Shown one piece after another: positions 43,872 through 52,952 of a DNA stretch of 64,000 nucleotides. A program made the translations under genes and the position numbers. The notes under the pieces were generated by a model that was not told where the DNA came from, searched no databases, and was given only the letters and a program-made list of their open reading frames with translations. This DNA is from Sphingobacteriales bacterium (GTDB lineage: Bacteria > Bacteroidota > Bacteroidia > Chitinophagales > UBA2359), in contig JADJJT010000001.1 of NCBI GenBank assembly GCA_016706405.1, forward strand, positions 558,001 through 622,000, given 5' to 3'. Numbering within the stretch: the first letter of the stretch is position 1; every line of letters starts with the position of its first letter.

Positions 43872-44621
43872 ATGCAAATTTTATCTCGCTTTAATTTCAA
43901 TCTTCGATTTGTTAAACTTGTTGTTTTTTTATCTGGTTTTTGCCCGCTGCTGCTGGTTTTTGCTCAAAATACCGAAGCACCTGAAGCTAAAAAACCCCTA
44001 ACCGATACTGGTCTTTGGTTTGAAGTAGGCGTTTCGCAACCTGTGGGCGAAAAATGGAGCGTTGACGTATCGGAAGAATTGCGTTTCGACAAGGGAGGGC
44101 AACACTTGAGAAGTGCTTATACTTACGCTGGAATAGCCTATAAATTAGCCGATTTTGTATCGTTACAAGCAGGCTATAGGCTAAAAGTGCGCAAAACCGA
44201 ACATTTGCAAAACGAAATAAGATTTGGCCCTACTTTTAAAACGCGCGTTAAACCCTTAAAACTCGATTTGCGCTTGCGGGTTCTTTATAAACACGAGTTT
44301 GCCAAACCTGATGATGCCGCCGATTCAAAGCATCTGCGAGCAGCACTAACAGCCAGGGTATCTCGTAAAAAATGGACGGCTGCACCTTATGTACGCACAG
44401 AATGGTTGTATGCACTTTCGTACAAGGGTCAGTTTTTTGATGAAAGTCGTTGGCAAATTGGCGTTCAATACGAGCCATTCAAAAATCATAGTTTTGCCGC
44501 TTATTATCAATACACCGCTAATTTAAACGACTCGCCCTTAGAGCGAAAGCATATTTTAGGTTTCGAATATGGCTACGAACTGCCTAATTTGGTGACTAAG
44601 CCGCCAAAAACAAAACCATAA
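43872..44621 (+). CDS. DUF2490 outer-membrane beta-barrel-like protein
   Basis: About 249 residues from ATG at 43872; a TTG two codons earlier is also open but less likely given the promoter position. A signal peptide (cleavage near VFAQ) is followed by alternating amphipathic strands: GLWFEVGVSQPVGEKWSVDVSEELRF, LRSAYTYAGIAYKLADFVSLQAGYRLKV, and WQIGVQYEPFKNHSFAAYYQYTANLND. The family DUF2490 is predicted to form a small barrel in the outer membrane, of unknown role. It stands alone in its transcript. Confidence 0.82.
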   Translation: MQILSRFNFNLRFVKLVVFLSGFCPLLLVFAQNTEAPEAKKPLTDTGLWFEVGVSQPVGEKWSVDVSEELRFDKGGQHLRSAYTYAGIAYKLADFVSLQAGYRLKVRKTEHLQNEIRFGPTFKTRVKPLKLDLRLRVLYKHEFAKPDDAADSKHLRAALTARVSRKKWTAAPYVRTEWLYALSYKGQFFDESRWQIGVQYEPFKNHSFAAYYQYTANLNDSPLERKHILGFEYGYELPNLVTKPPKTKP

Positions 44622-44876
44622 GCAGGCGTATTTACAGCCCGTATGTTTTAAGCGTTTAACAACACTTCAAAGAAAAATACTTGTTCTTGCCCTGCCGCAA
44701 TGGAGCGCGGTATGCCTATGAAAATAAAATATTGAAAAAGTTAATAATTGTTAAAAGCAAAAACCTTTTGTCAAATTAATGATTAAACATTTTTAGTAAA
44801 CGGGCATTTATGCTTGCTAATTAAAAAAATGCGTACTTTGCCCCCATTAAATCCTAACTATGTTATTTAAGTAAGC

Positions 44877-45962
44877 ATGAATTATTTGCCCAGCAAAATA
44901 TACCTCCCCTCTTTGTTTTTTATCTTGCTGATTTTATTCGGTTGCAAAAAAGAAAAGGCCGCATCCAGCCAAGCAATGGCGCCAAAGGGGCCAATGTCTT
45001 TTGTTGCCGATGGGTTTATTGTTAAGCCTACATCGGTAAGCAATAAAATTGTTTCGTCGGGCAGGCTGGCGGCAAACGAGCAGGTTAATATCCAGCCCGA
45101 AGTAAACGGCAAGATTACGCAAATATTTTTTACCGAAGGTAAGGCCGTCAACAAAGGAGCAACCTTGGTAAAGTTGGACGATGCCGACCTATTGGCGCAA
45201 ATTAACAAAGTTCAAACTCAACGGCAACTTTCAGTAAATACCGAAGAGAGGCAAAAAAAACTGCTCGATATTAATGGCATTAGCAAACAAGAATATGACC
45301 TTACAACAACACAAATTAGGTCGTTTGATGCTGACTTGGCCATTTTAAGAACGCAATTAGAGAAAACAGAAATTAAAGCGCCCTTTTCGGGTGTAATTGG
45401 TTTGCGCAATATCAGTATTGGCGCAGTTGTTACATCCGGAACCATTTTGACGGTGCTTCAACAACTCAATCCGTTAAAATTAGAATTTTCAGTTCCGGAA
45501 AAATATGCCAACGACCTAAAAACAGGTCAAAAAATAAAATGCGCATTTCCCGGAATGAAAGATACCCTCATCGGAACAATATATGTTATTAACCCAATTA
45601 TTGACGCAGCAACCGGCACAATAATGGCAAAAGCCAAAATAGACAACTCGGGCAACAAATTATCGCCGGGGCAATTTGCAAATGTTGAAATTTTATTAAA
45701 TTCAAAACCTCAAGCCATTTTAATACCCTCGCAGAGTGTAATTCCGGGCACAAGATTTAAACAGGTTGCAACCTATAAAAACGGAGTAGTGCAAATGAAA
45801 GAAGTAGTAACCGGAGAGCGCAACGAGTCGGAAGTAGAAATACTACAAGGGCTTGAGTTTGGCGATACGGTACTAACAACGGGTATTATGCAGGCACGCG
45901 ACCAAGGCAAAGTGCAACTGAAACAAATTATTAATGCTGCTTCGGCAAATACAAACAATTAA
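44877..45962 (+). CDS. RND efflux periplasmic adaptor (membrane fusion protein) lipoprotein
   Basis: A 361-residue HlyD/AcrA-type adaptor. The lipoprotein signal ends LILFGC (about residue 23). The lipoyl-like half-motifs EVNGKITQIFFTEGKAVNKGATLVKLDD and IKAPFSGVIGLRNISIGAVVTSGT flank a short coiled-coil hairpin (about 105-165). The beta-barrel and membrane-proximal domains follow (SPGQFANVEILL; LIPSQSVIPG). It links the inner-membrane pump to TolC. It is first in a three-gene operon, 8 bp before the pump gene. A TACTTTG sequence at 44834-44840 is a one-base-short variant of the -7 element. Confidence 0.95.
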   Translation: MNYLPSKIYLPSLFFILLILFGCKKEKAASSQAMAPKGPMSFVADGFIVKPTSVSNKIVSSGRLAANEQVNIQPEVNGKITQIFFTEGKAVNKGATLVKLDDADLLAQINKVQTQRQLSVNTEERQKKLLDINGISKQEYDLTTTQIRSFDADLAILRTQLEKTEIKAPFSGVIGLRNISIGAVVTSGTILTVLQQLNPLKLEFSVPEKYANDLKTGQKIKCAFPGMKDTLIGTIYVINPIIDAATGTIMAKAKIDNSGNKLSPGQFANVEILLNSKPQAILIPSQSVIPGTRFKQVATYKNGVVQMKEVVTGERNESEVEILQGLEFGDTVLTTGIMQARDQGKVQLKQIINAASANTNN

Positions 45963-45970
45963 AATAAACA

Positions 45971-48900
45971 ATGAGTTTACCCAGCATATCGCTTGACCGT
46001 CCGGTAATGTCTATTGTGATGAGTATCATCATTGTTCTATTTGGCTTACTTGGGTTTTATTTTTTAGGTGTACGTGATTTTCCGGCAATAGACCCGCCCA
46101 ATATAAACGTCCGGACAAATTACGCCGGCGCAAATGCCGACATTATAGAGTCGCAAATTACCGAGCCGCTTGAAAAAGCTATTAATGGCGTGCCCGGAAT
46201 TAAAAATATTACCTCGTCAAGCAGCCAAGGAATGAGCAATATAACGGTTGAGTTTGAACTGGGAAACGACCTTGAAGCTGCGGCAAACGACGTGCGCGAT
46301 AAAGTATCGCAAGCCATACGGCAACTGCCCCCCGATTTAGATGCCAACCCCGTTGTGTCAAAAGCAGATGCCAACTCAGATGCCATCATTTCAATGACGG
46401 TAAGGAGCAATACCCTAAACCAACTTGAAGTTACCGATTTTGCAACGAATGTGCTGTTAGAGAAACTTCAAACGATACCCGGAGTAAGTAGCATTCAAAT
46501 ATGGGGAGAAAAGCGGTATGCCATGCGAATATGGATGGACCCAACCAAACTGAACGCGTATGGCCTAACCGCCAATGATATTGTTGCCGCACTGCAACGA
46601 GAAAACGTTGAACTCCCATCGGGCAAATTGGCCGGAAACGCTACCGACCTAACAGTGCGCACCTTTGGCAAACTAACCAACGAAAACGAGTTTAACAACC
46701 TTGTTATAGCAAACGCAAACAACACACCGGTAAAACTTGGAGATGTGGCCACGGCTGTTTTAGGCCCCGAAAATGAAGAAACCGTATTAAAAGAATCGGG
46801 TATTCCAATGATAGCATTGGCCTTGGTGCCCCAGCCCGGCTCTAATTATGTAGCTATTTCAGACGAGTTTTATAAAAGATTTGAACAGTTAAAAAAAGAT
46901 ATTCCGGATGATTTTACCCTCGATATTGCCTTAGATAATACCAAATTTATCAGAAGTTCTATTTTTGAGGTCGAAGAAACCCTTGCCATCGCATTTGTGT
47001 TGGTTATCCTTATCATCTTTTTGTTTTTTCGCGACTGGTTAATAGCAATAAGGCCGCTGATAGACATTCCGGTATCGCTAATTGGTGCATTTTTTATTAT
47101 GTACCTTTTTGGATTTACCATTAACATACTTACGCTTTTGGCCATTGTTTTGGCTACCGGATTGGTGGTAGATGACGGAATTGTGGTTACAGAAAATATT
47201 TATAAAAAACTCGAAAAAGGTATGCCCAAAATGCTCGCCGCCCGCCAGGGCAGCGAAGAAATTTATTTTGTGGTTATTGCCACCTCCATAACACTTGCCG
47301 TAGTTTTTCTGCCTATTATTTTCCTTCAGGGGTTTGTTGGCCGCTTGTTTCGCGAGTTTGGCATTGTATTATCCGGAGCGGTGCTAATTTCGGCGTTTGT
47401 ATCTCTAACCTTAACGCCCGTGCTTAATGTACTTTTAACCAAAAAGAAACCAAAACACTCGTGGTTTTATACAGTAACCGAGCCGTTTTTTGCCGGCCTC
47501 GAAAGCGGCTACCGCAAAGTTTTGACCGTTTTTACCAAAGTGAAATTAGTAGGTGTGCTTTTATTGTTAGGGTGTTTTTGGGGTATTTATTACCTGTTCA
47601 ACATCATTCCTTCTGAGCTTGCACCTATGGAAGACCGCAGCCAGTTTAGGCTTCAGGTTAGTGCCCCCGAAGGCACCAGTTTTGATGCCATGGATAAATA
47701 TATGAACCAAATTACGGATATGGTTATAGATTCGGTTCCTGAAAAAACAGTTTTATTGACGGTAACCGCACCTGCATTTGCCGGAAGTGGCTCCGTAAAC
47801 TCCGGATTTGCCCGCGTAGCCCTGTGCGAACCAACCGAGCGCACCCGAACACAGGCCGAAATAGCTAACTATATCAACAAAAAAGCATCAACATTAACCG
47901 AAGGACGTGTATTTGCCATCCAAGAGCAAACAATTGCAACCAGCAGGCGCGGCGGTTTACCAGTTGCGTTTGTTTTGCAAAATATCAACTTCGAAAAACT
48001 AAGCACCGCTTTGCCACTTTTTTTAGAAGAAGCAGGTAAAAGTCCCGTTTTTCAACAAATTGATGTGGACTTAAAATTTAACAAACCCGAACTAAACATT
48101 GAAATACTAAGAGATAAAGCCGCCGACCTTGGAATTAGCGTAGCCGAAGTTTCAGAAGCCCTTCAAATGGCTTTTAGTAACAGAAGAATTGGCTTTTTTA
48201 ACATGAACGGAAAACAATACCAGGTATTAGGCCAATGGGAGCGCGAATACCGAGACGACCCTACTGACTTAAAAAATATTTATGTAAAAACTAAAAATGG
48301 TGCACTTGTTAGTATAGATAATGTGGTAACTATTAATGAAGAAACAAGTCCGCCTACAATTTACCACTTTAACCGCTATAAATCGGCAACCGTTTCGGCA
48401 GCACTTGTGCCCGGAAAAACAATTGGAGACGGCATTGAAGAAATGGAACGAATTGCAGCTAAAGTTTTAGACAGTTCGTTTACCACTGCCCTTACCGGCG
48501 CTTCGAGAGATTATGACGAGAGCGCCTCTAATACCGGATTTGCATTTGTTTTAGCCTTAATACTTATTTTTTTAATTCTCGCTGCGCAGTTCGAAAGTTT
48601 TATAGACCCGGTTATTATTATGCTTACCGTGCCAATGGCTATTGTTGGGGCCTTGCTGTCTTTATTTTTGCTTGGTCAAACTGTAAATATTTTTAGCCAA
48701 ATTGGTATGATTATGCTTATTGGTTTGGTAACTAAAAATGGAATTTTAATTGTAGAGTTTGCCAATGTATTAATGAAACAAGGAAAAAGTAAAGCTACAG
48801 CGGCCATAGAGGCAGCAGTAATGCGGCTGCGCCCAATTTTAATGACAAGTTTGGCAACAGCCTTAGGTGCCTTGCCCATTGCCGTTTCTTTTGGTGCAGC

Positions 48901-49051
48901 ATCAACAAGCCGTATGCCGCTTGGTACAGTTGTTGTTGGAGGCATTATGTTTTCGTTAATCCTTACACTTTTCATCATTCCGGTAATGTATATTCTAATT
49001 AGCAGACGAACCCCCGCCCCTGTTTCTTCACCCGAAAACGCCCTTGTTTAA
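45971..49051 (+). CDS. RND family multidrug efflux pump (HAE1-type, AcrB/MexF-like)
   Basis: A 1026-residue inner-membrane transporter of standard RND length. It has the usual layout of one N-terminal helix, a large periplasmic loop, six helices, a second large loop and five final helices. Diagnostic sequences are LGVRDFPAIDPPNINV near the N terminus, VPGIKNITSSSSQGMS, and the proton-relay helix LATGLVVDDGIVVTENIY. Others are FLQGFVGRLFREFGIVLSGAVLISAFVSLTLTPVL and, at the C-terminal end, GLVTKNGILIVEFAN. It exports amphiphilic compounds using proton motive force. It overlaps the next start codon by one base. Confidence 0.96.
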   Translation: MSLPSISLDRPVMSIVMSIIIVLFGLLGFYFLGVRDFPAIDPPNINVRTNYAGANADIIESQITEPLEKAINGVPGIKNITSSSSQGMSNITVEFELGNDLEAAANDVRDKVSQAIRQLPPDLDANPVVSKADANSDAIISMTVRSNTLNQLEVTDFATNVLLEKLQTIPGVSSIQIWGEKRYAMRIWMDPTKLNAYGLTANDIVAALQRENVELPSGKLAGNATDLTVRTFGKLTNENEFNNLVIANANNTPVKLGDVATAVLGPENEETVLKESGIPMIALALVPQPGSNYVAISDEFYKRFEQLKKDIPDDFTLDIALDNTKFIRSSIFEVEETLAIAFVLVILIIFLFFRDWLIAIRPLIDIPVSLIGAFFIMYLFGFTINILTLLAIVLATGLVVDDGIVVTENIYKKLEKGMPKMLAARQGSEEIYFVVIATSITLAVVFLPIIFLQGFVGRLFREFGIVLSGAVLISAFVSLTLTPVLNVLLTKKKPKHSWFYTVTEPFFAGLESGYRKVLTVFTKVKLVGVLLLLGCFWGIYYLFNIIPSELAPMEDRSQFRLQVSAPEGTSFDAMDKYMNQITDMVIDSVPEKTVLLTVTAPAFAGSGSVNSGFARVALCEPTERTRTQAEIANYINKKASTLTEGRVFAIQEQTIATSRRGGLPVAFVLQNINFEKLSTALPLFLEEAGKSPVFQQIDVDLKFNKPELNIEILRDKAADLGISVAEVSEALQMAFSNRRIGFFNMNGKQYQVLGQWEREYRDDPTDLKNIYVKTKNGALVSIDNVVTINEETSPPTIYHFNRYKSATVSAALVPGKTIGDGIEEMERIAAKVLDSSFTTALTGASRDYDESASNTGFAFVLALILIFLILAAQFESFIDPVIIMLTVPMAIVGALLSLFLLGQTVNIFSQIGMIMLIGLVTKNGILIVEFANVLMKQGKSKATAAIEAAVMRLRPILMTSLATALGALPIAVSFGAASTSRMPLGTVVVGGIMFSLILTLFIIPVMYILISRRTPAPVSSPENALV

Positions 49052-50451
49052 TGCTTCGGACTTGTTTCCCTTACCGCCAACCATTCCCCAACAAAAAACA
49101 TGTATGGGAAAATCCTAAATTTAAGCGCCCTTGTTGCCTTAAATTGCACTTCTTCGTTTGGGCACTAATTCCGGCATTTATTTTTTTGTGGCCTCAAGCT
49201 GTAAAATCGCAGCCAATTTCACTTAATGAAGCTATTAAATTGGCTTTGGAAAATAATTTTAAACTTCAAATTGCACGAAACAATTTACAGACGGCTACTA
49301 TCAATAATCATCCCGGAGAGGCCGGAAGGTTGCCCGTTGTTGGGTTACAAACCGGAACTTCGGCAGTGGTAAACAGTATTAGCCAAAAATTTAACAATGG
49401 CTCTGAAATTAACCGCGCCGGCGCGTTGTCTTCCAATACGCAATTCTCTCTTTTTTCATCGTGGACGCTTTTTGATGGCTGTAAAATGTATGCCACCGGC
49501 CAAAGGCTAAAAGAACAAGTTGTGGCAGCCGACCTTGTACTTACCGAAGAAATGTTGCAAACAACAATAAATGTAGCAACCCAATATTTAAACCTCATCA
49601 AACAGTATCAACTGCTTAAAAATATTGATACACTTATTGCCATTTCAAACGAGCGCTTATTGCTTAATAAAACAAGATTTGAAAGCGGACTAAGTGCTAA
49701 AATGGATTATTTGCAGGCGCAAACCGATGTAAACGCCCAAACAGCCCAAAAATTAGTTCAACTTAACAGTATTGAGCAAACAAAAGAAAACTTGAATTTG
49801 CTTATGGGGCGAAATGCCGGCACACCTTTGGAAATAAGTGAGCGTTCTTTTCCGGAAAATGCGTGGATTTTACCCAATGAATTAGATTTGGATAAACATC
49901 CGACTATTAAACAAGCAAAAACTCAAATTGGCATCGCACAATTACAAAAACAAGAAATTGAAGCTGCAAAATATCCAACTGTTGACCTTGAAGCGGCCTA
50001 CAATTTTAGTTTCAACAAATCGCAGGCGGGCTTTTCGTTATACAATTTAAGCACTGGGCCAGTAGTGGGCGTAAATCTTAACTGGACGCTGTTTAACGGC
50101 GGAAAACTAAAACGGGCATTGGCCGTAAACGAAATTGGCATAGAAAACCTGCGCACAACACTCGCTCAAACCGAGCAATTATTAGATGCACAATGGGTTG
50201 AGGCACAAAGAACACTTGTTTTTGCCCGCCAACTTGCCGACCTTGAAAAACAAAACCTCAATGTTGCCACTGAAAATATGTTTATTGCACTTGAAAGATT
50301 AAGATCCGGAATAGCTAACTCGTTGGAACTGCGCGAAACACAACAAAGTTACGAGCAAACCTTAGTCCGCCAAACAGAAGCGTTGTTTCAAATGAAACTT
50401 TCAGAATTAAATCTCTTGTACCTGAAAGGAGAGCTAATTATACAAGAGTAA
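49051..50451 (+). CDS. TolC-family outer-membrane efflux protein
   Basis: A 466-residue protein with a long, basic N-terminal extension before the hydrophobic signal (about 30-52) and then ISLNEAIKLALENNFKLQIARNNLQTA, the canonical TolC/OEP start. Two repeated OEP domains follow, with helical hairpins (TQYLNLIKQYQLLKNIDTLIAISNERLLLNKTRFESGLSAKMDYLQAQTDV) and barrel strands (AGFSLYNLSTGPVVGVNLNWTLFNGGKL). It forms the outer-membrane channel for the preceding pump. The ATG shares one base with the pump's stop (TAATG), so translation is coupled. The extended N terminus may mean that the true start is further downstream. Confidence 0.93.
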   Translation: MLRTCFPYRQPFPNKKHVWENPKFKRPCCLKLHFFVWALIPAFIFLWPQAVKSQPISLNEAIKLALENNFKLQIARNNLQTATINNHPGEAGRLPVVGLQTGTSAVVNSISQKFNNGSEINRAGALSSNTQFSLFSSWTLFDGCKMYATGQRLKEQVVAADLVLTEEMLQTTINVATQYLNLIKQYQLLKNIDTLIAISNERLLLNKTRFESGLSAKMDYLQAQTDVNAQTAQKLVQLNSIEQTKENLNLLMGRNAGTPLEISERSFPENAWILPNELDLDKHPTIKQAKTQIGIAQLQKQEIEAAKYPTVDLEAAYNFSFNKSQAGFSLYNLSTGPVVGVNLNWTLFNGGKLKRALAVNEIGIENLRTTLAQTEQLLDAQWVEAQRTLVFARQLADLEKQNLNVATENMFIALERLRSGIANSLELRETQQSYEQTLVRQTEALFQMKLSELNLLYLKGELIIQE

Positions 50452-50484
50452 ACCTGCGGCAAATTTGTGTAGATTGCCAACGGA

Positions 50485-50515
50485 TATTATCCGGAGTTGC
50501 TAGATCCGGATAATA
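50485..50515. terminator. Hairpin made of an inverted pair of TCCGGA words after the efflux operon
   Basis: A perfect 11-bp stem, TATTATCCGGA (50485-50495) with TCCGGATAATA (50505-50515), and a 9-nt loop, 33 bp after the tolC-family stop. There is no long T-run on the plus side. On the minus strand the 3' flank is also not T-rich, so this is a possible, not certain, terminator. Confidence 0.5.
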
Positions 50516-50561
50516 AAACCAAGGGCAAAATTAAATGGCCGTACAAAGTTTTTTATGTGTT

Positions 50562-51026
50562 TTACTGTTGCCAGAAAGCATCCGTCAGGTTGTCATCAAA
50601 CTTTTGATTAGTACCACATGCTTGTATGTTCTGTAATTGCTCACTTGAAGCTTTTGCTTGAATTTCATTAAACAGAACCCTTTCTTCAAAGCGAATATGC
50701 TGTTCGAGTTCATCGGCAATTGAATTAAGCGAGGCTTGGCGGTTTGCTTCGTTTTCGAAAAGCTGTTTTATTCTTTTGTGTTCGGCTTTGGCTTGTTCTA
50801 CAAGTTTGTTTCCCTTTTCAAGAACAGGGAAAAGATGGGTTTCTTCTATTTCAAAATGGTCGGCAAGGTGTGTTTTCCAAAACCATTTTGCGTAGTTATC
50901 AATACGGTCAACAGCGATATTTCGTTTAAATCCCTCGCGTATTTTCCAGCATAAAAGCAAGCCGTGGTGGTGCTCGCGGCTAATCGGCTGTAGCGCTTTA
51001 TGTCGCTTGATAGGTTTATTTTCCAT
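50562..51026 (-). CDS. Hemerythrin-domain protein
   Basis: A 154-residue four-helix protein with the HHE histidine and carboxylate pattern: ISREHHHGLLLCWKI, LADHFEIEETHLFPVLE, AEHKRIKQLFE and LEQHIRFEERVLFNEI. These are the ligands of a di-iron site. Such proteins sense or bind oxygen or nitric oxide in the cytoplasm. It is the last gene of a minus-strand run and overlaps the DUF488 gene by 11 bp, so the two are translationally coupled. Confidence 0.9.
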   Translation of the reverse strand: MENKPIKRHKALQPISREHHHGLLLCWKIREGFKRNIAVDRIDNYAKWFWKTHLADHFEIEETHLFPVLEKGNKLVEQAKAEHKRIKQLFENEANRQASLNSIADELEQHIRFEERVLFNEIQAKASSEQLQNIQACGTNQKFDDNLTDAFWQQ

Positions 51027-51378
51027 CGCTTATTATGTTTATTTCATTTAATAATATTATTGCATGATTTATTTTTTCATCTTTCGCGGCATAAAGTAAC
51101 GTGAGGTTTTGCGTTGTTGCAATGGATTTTAGTCGTTTAAGTTCCTCTGTTTTTGTGTTTAACTCGGCCTTATATTGTTCGGCAAAATAATTGAAATTAT
51201 TGGCCTTGTGCCCGAACCATTTTCTTAGCTCGGGCGAAGGCGCAATATTTTTATTCCATTCGTCTAAAGCGGCATTTTCCTTGCTCAAGCCTCTAGGCCA
51301 CAGTCTGTCAACCAATACCCTGTAGCCATCGTCAGAGGTAGGTTTTTCATATATCCGCTTAATTTTTATCCTATTCAC
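51016..51378 (-). CDS. DUF488 (YeaO-like) family protein
   Basis: A 120-residue protein starting at GTG. It has the DUF488 signatures IKRIYEKPTSDDGYRVLVDRLWPRGLSKE, LDEWNKNIAPSPELRKWFGH and a C-terminal LTLLYAAKD. The biochemical role of the family is not established. It overlaps the upstream RIC gene by four bases and the downstream hemerythrin gene by 11 bases, so all three form a tight operon. Association with nitrosative-stress genes is seen in the sequence; any functional link is inferred. Confidence 0.88.
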   Translation of the reverse strand: MNRIKIKRIYEKPTSDDGYRVLVDRLWPRGLSKENAALDEWNKNIAPSPELRKWFGHKANNFNYFAEQYKAELNTKTEELKRLKSIATTQNLTLLYAAKDEKINHAIILLNEINIISDGK

Positions 51379-52097
51379 GAAGCAGATGATTCCATTTCAA
51401 TAGCTTTCGGAAATAGGATATTGTTTTCTAAGTGGATGTGTTGGTGCAGGTCGTTTTCAAACTCTTCTAACATTGCAAATGTAACCCTGTAGGTGTTACA
51501 AGCATCAATTGGGGGGGTATAATTTTGCGTTAATTCCGAAATTTTCCTAAAACGGTCGCCCTCAACGTTGTGTTCGTGTTTCATCATGTTTATAGGGTTT
51601 TGTACGGTGCCAAACGGCGCGCTAATAGGTGTGCCCGATTGTTTGGCCGAAACCATTTTTCTGATAAACGGAAATAAAACCATTTCTTCTTTTTCCATGT
51701 GGTTTGTTAAGTCTTCGGCTGTGCCACGAAAAAGCTGTTCAACCTCAATTAGTTCGGGGTGCCGGTCGCCATGAACCCTGGCAACTTTGTGTAAAAATGG
51801 TGCTATTTCCTGTATTCTCGTTACAACGTAACGATGGTGTTTTTTTTCAATATAGTCGGCCAATAAATCTAATGGCCATGAATTAAAATCAACCCCTGAG
51901 GCATCATTTTTTTGAGCTGTTACCTCGTTAAGGTGTTGAATTAATTCGTCTGCATTTTTCTTTTTATGCGTGCAGGCTTCTTCAATATTTCGGTTGCCAT
52001 TGCAACAAAAATCTATTCCATTTTTTTTAAAAACGGAGGCGGTGCGGTAGTCTTGTGCTACCAATTCACCAATAACGGTTTGTTTTGTAATATTCAT
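51375..52097 (-). CDS. ric: Iron-sulfur cluster repair di-iron protein (RIC/ScdA/YtfE)
   Basis: About 240 residues from ATG at 52097; an upstream GTG would add 13 residues that do not fit the family. The N-terminal ScdA_N (DUF542) domain has VGELVAQDYRTASVFKKNGIDFCCNG, with paired cysteines at residues 31-32. The C-terminal hemerythrin-like domain has HHRYV, HGDRHPELIEVE, HMEKEEMVLFP, KHEHNVEGD and HQHIHLENNILFPKA, the di-iron ligands. The protein repairs iron-sulfur clusters damaged by nitric oxide or peroxide. First of the three-gene ric-DUF488-hemerythrin operon. Confidence 0.94.
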   Translation of the reverse strand: MNITKQTVIGELVAQDYRTASVFKKNGIDFCCNGNRNIEEACTHKKKNADELIQHLNEVTAQKNDASGVDFNSWPLDLLADYIEKKHHRYVVTRIQEIAPFLHKVARVHGDRHPELIEVEQLFRGTAEDLTNHMEKEEMVLFPFIRKMVSAKQSGTPISAPFGTVQNPINMMKHEHNVEGDRFRKISELTQNYTPPIDACNTYRVTFAMLEEFENDLHQHIHLENNILFPKAIEMESSAS

Positions 52098-52291
52098 GTT
52101 GTTGTAATAAAAATGTGTATTAATTTTATAGGCCACTGTTGCAATGGCATTTGTAAGTTATATTGTTGTTACTTTTCCGGATGTTTTTTTATTGGTAGTT
52201 TGTGTTTTTTGCTTTTGGAGGTTTTAGCGTATTAAAATATAGTTTCAATATCTATCTATCCGGAAAAAAGCCTGCCCCCCTACAACGGTTG

Positions 52292-52690
52292 TTATAAAAG
52301 AGGGATAGCAGAATTATTATTGTAATAGTTTATTTTAGAAAGGAACATTTCGGCCATTCTTTGGCCCTGCCATTTTGCTCTGTTTGCCTTTTCGCCTTCA
52401 AAAAGGGTATCAACTGTTTCGTTAAATAACTGTAGCCATCTTTCAAAATGATTTGCATCAACGGGCAGTTTGGCGTGGGGTATAAACGGGCTGCCAAAAT
52501 AGGTATGCTCTTCTAATAACACCGTTTGCCAAAAACGGTACATCTTTTCGAGGTGTTGTGGCCAGCGGTTTTGAATGACGTTGTTAAAAATATCGGCCAA
52601 TTTATCGTCTTGGCGAATTTTGCCGTAAAAAGTATCAACCATTTGTTTAATATCGCTCAGTCCTTTTATATCGTTTTTAATTTGGGTCAT
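52292..52690 (-). CDS. Group III truncated haemoglobin
   Basis: A 132-residue globin of the 2/2 type, group III: IKQMVDTFYGKIRQDDKLADIFNNVI at the N terminus, WPQHLEKMYRFWQTVLLEEHTYFGSPFIPHAKLPVDANHFERWLQLFNETVD in the centre, with the proximal His expected in the NHFERW segment. Group III globins in bacteria often accompany nitric oxide defence genes. It lies between the cytochrome c gene and the ric operon on the same strand with gaps of 262 and about 195 bp, so it may have its own promoter. Confidence 0.92.
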   Translation of the reverse strand: MTQIKNDIKGLSDIKQMVDTFYGKIRQDDKLADIFNNVIQNRWPQHLEKMYRFWQTVLLEEHTYFGSPFIPHAKLPVDANHFERWLQLFNETVDTLFEGEKANRAKWQGQRMAEMFLSKINYYNNNSAIPLL

Positions 52691-52952
52691 TATTGTGGGT
52701 AAAGTTTGTAATTATTAATATACGCTGTTCGGCCAAAAATACTATTGAATTAAATAAGCAGTTGATTTGGAGTTTTTAAGAGGTAAATCGGTTTTTGGGG
52801 GTCTAAATTTTGTTGATTTTCCTTTATTATAAACGCTTAAACAACGGAATGGTTCGAGCTTCAAGCCCGGCCTCCGGATGCTTTTGCTGTCTATTGATTT
52901 ATGCGCTCACAAGTTATCGGTATTCATTGCCAGGTAGTTTTTTTCCTTATTT

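Noticed and set aside
52850..52885. GGTTCGAGCTTCAAGCC considered as a tRNA T-arm
   Set aside because: No matching acceptor, anticodon or D-arm could be folded around it.
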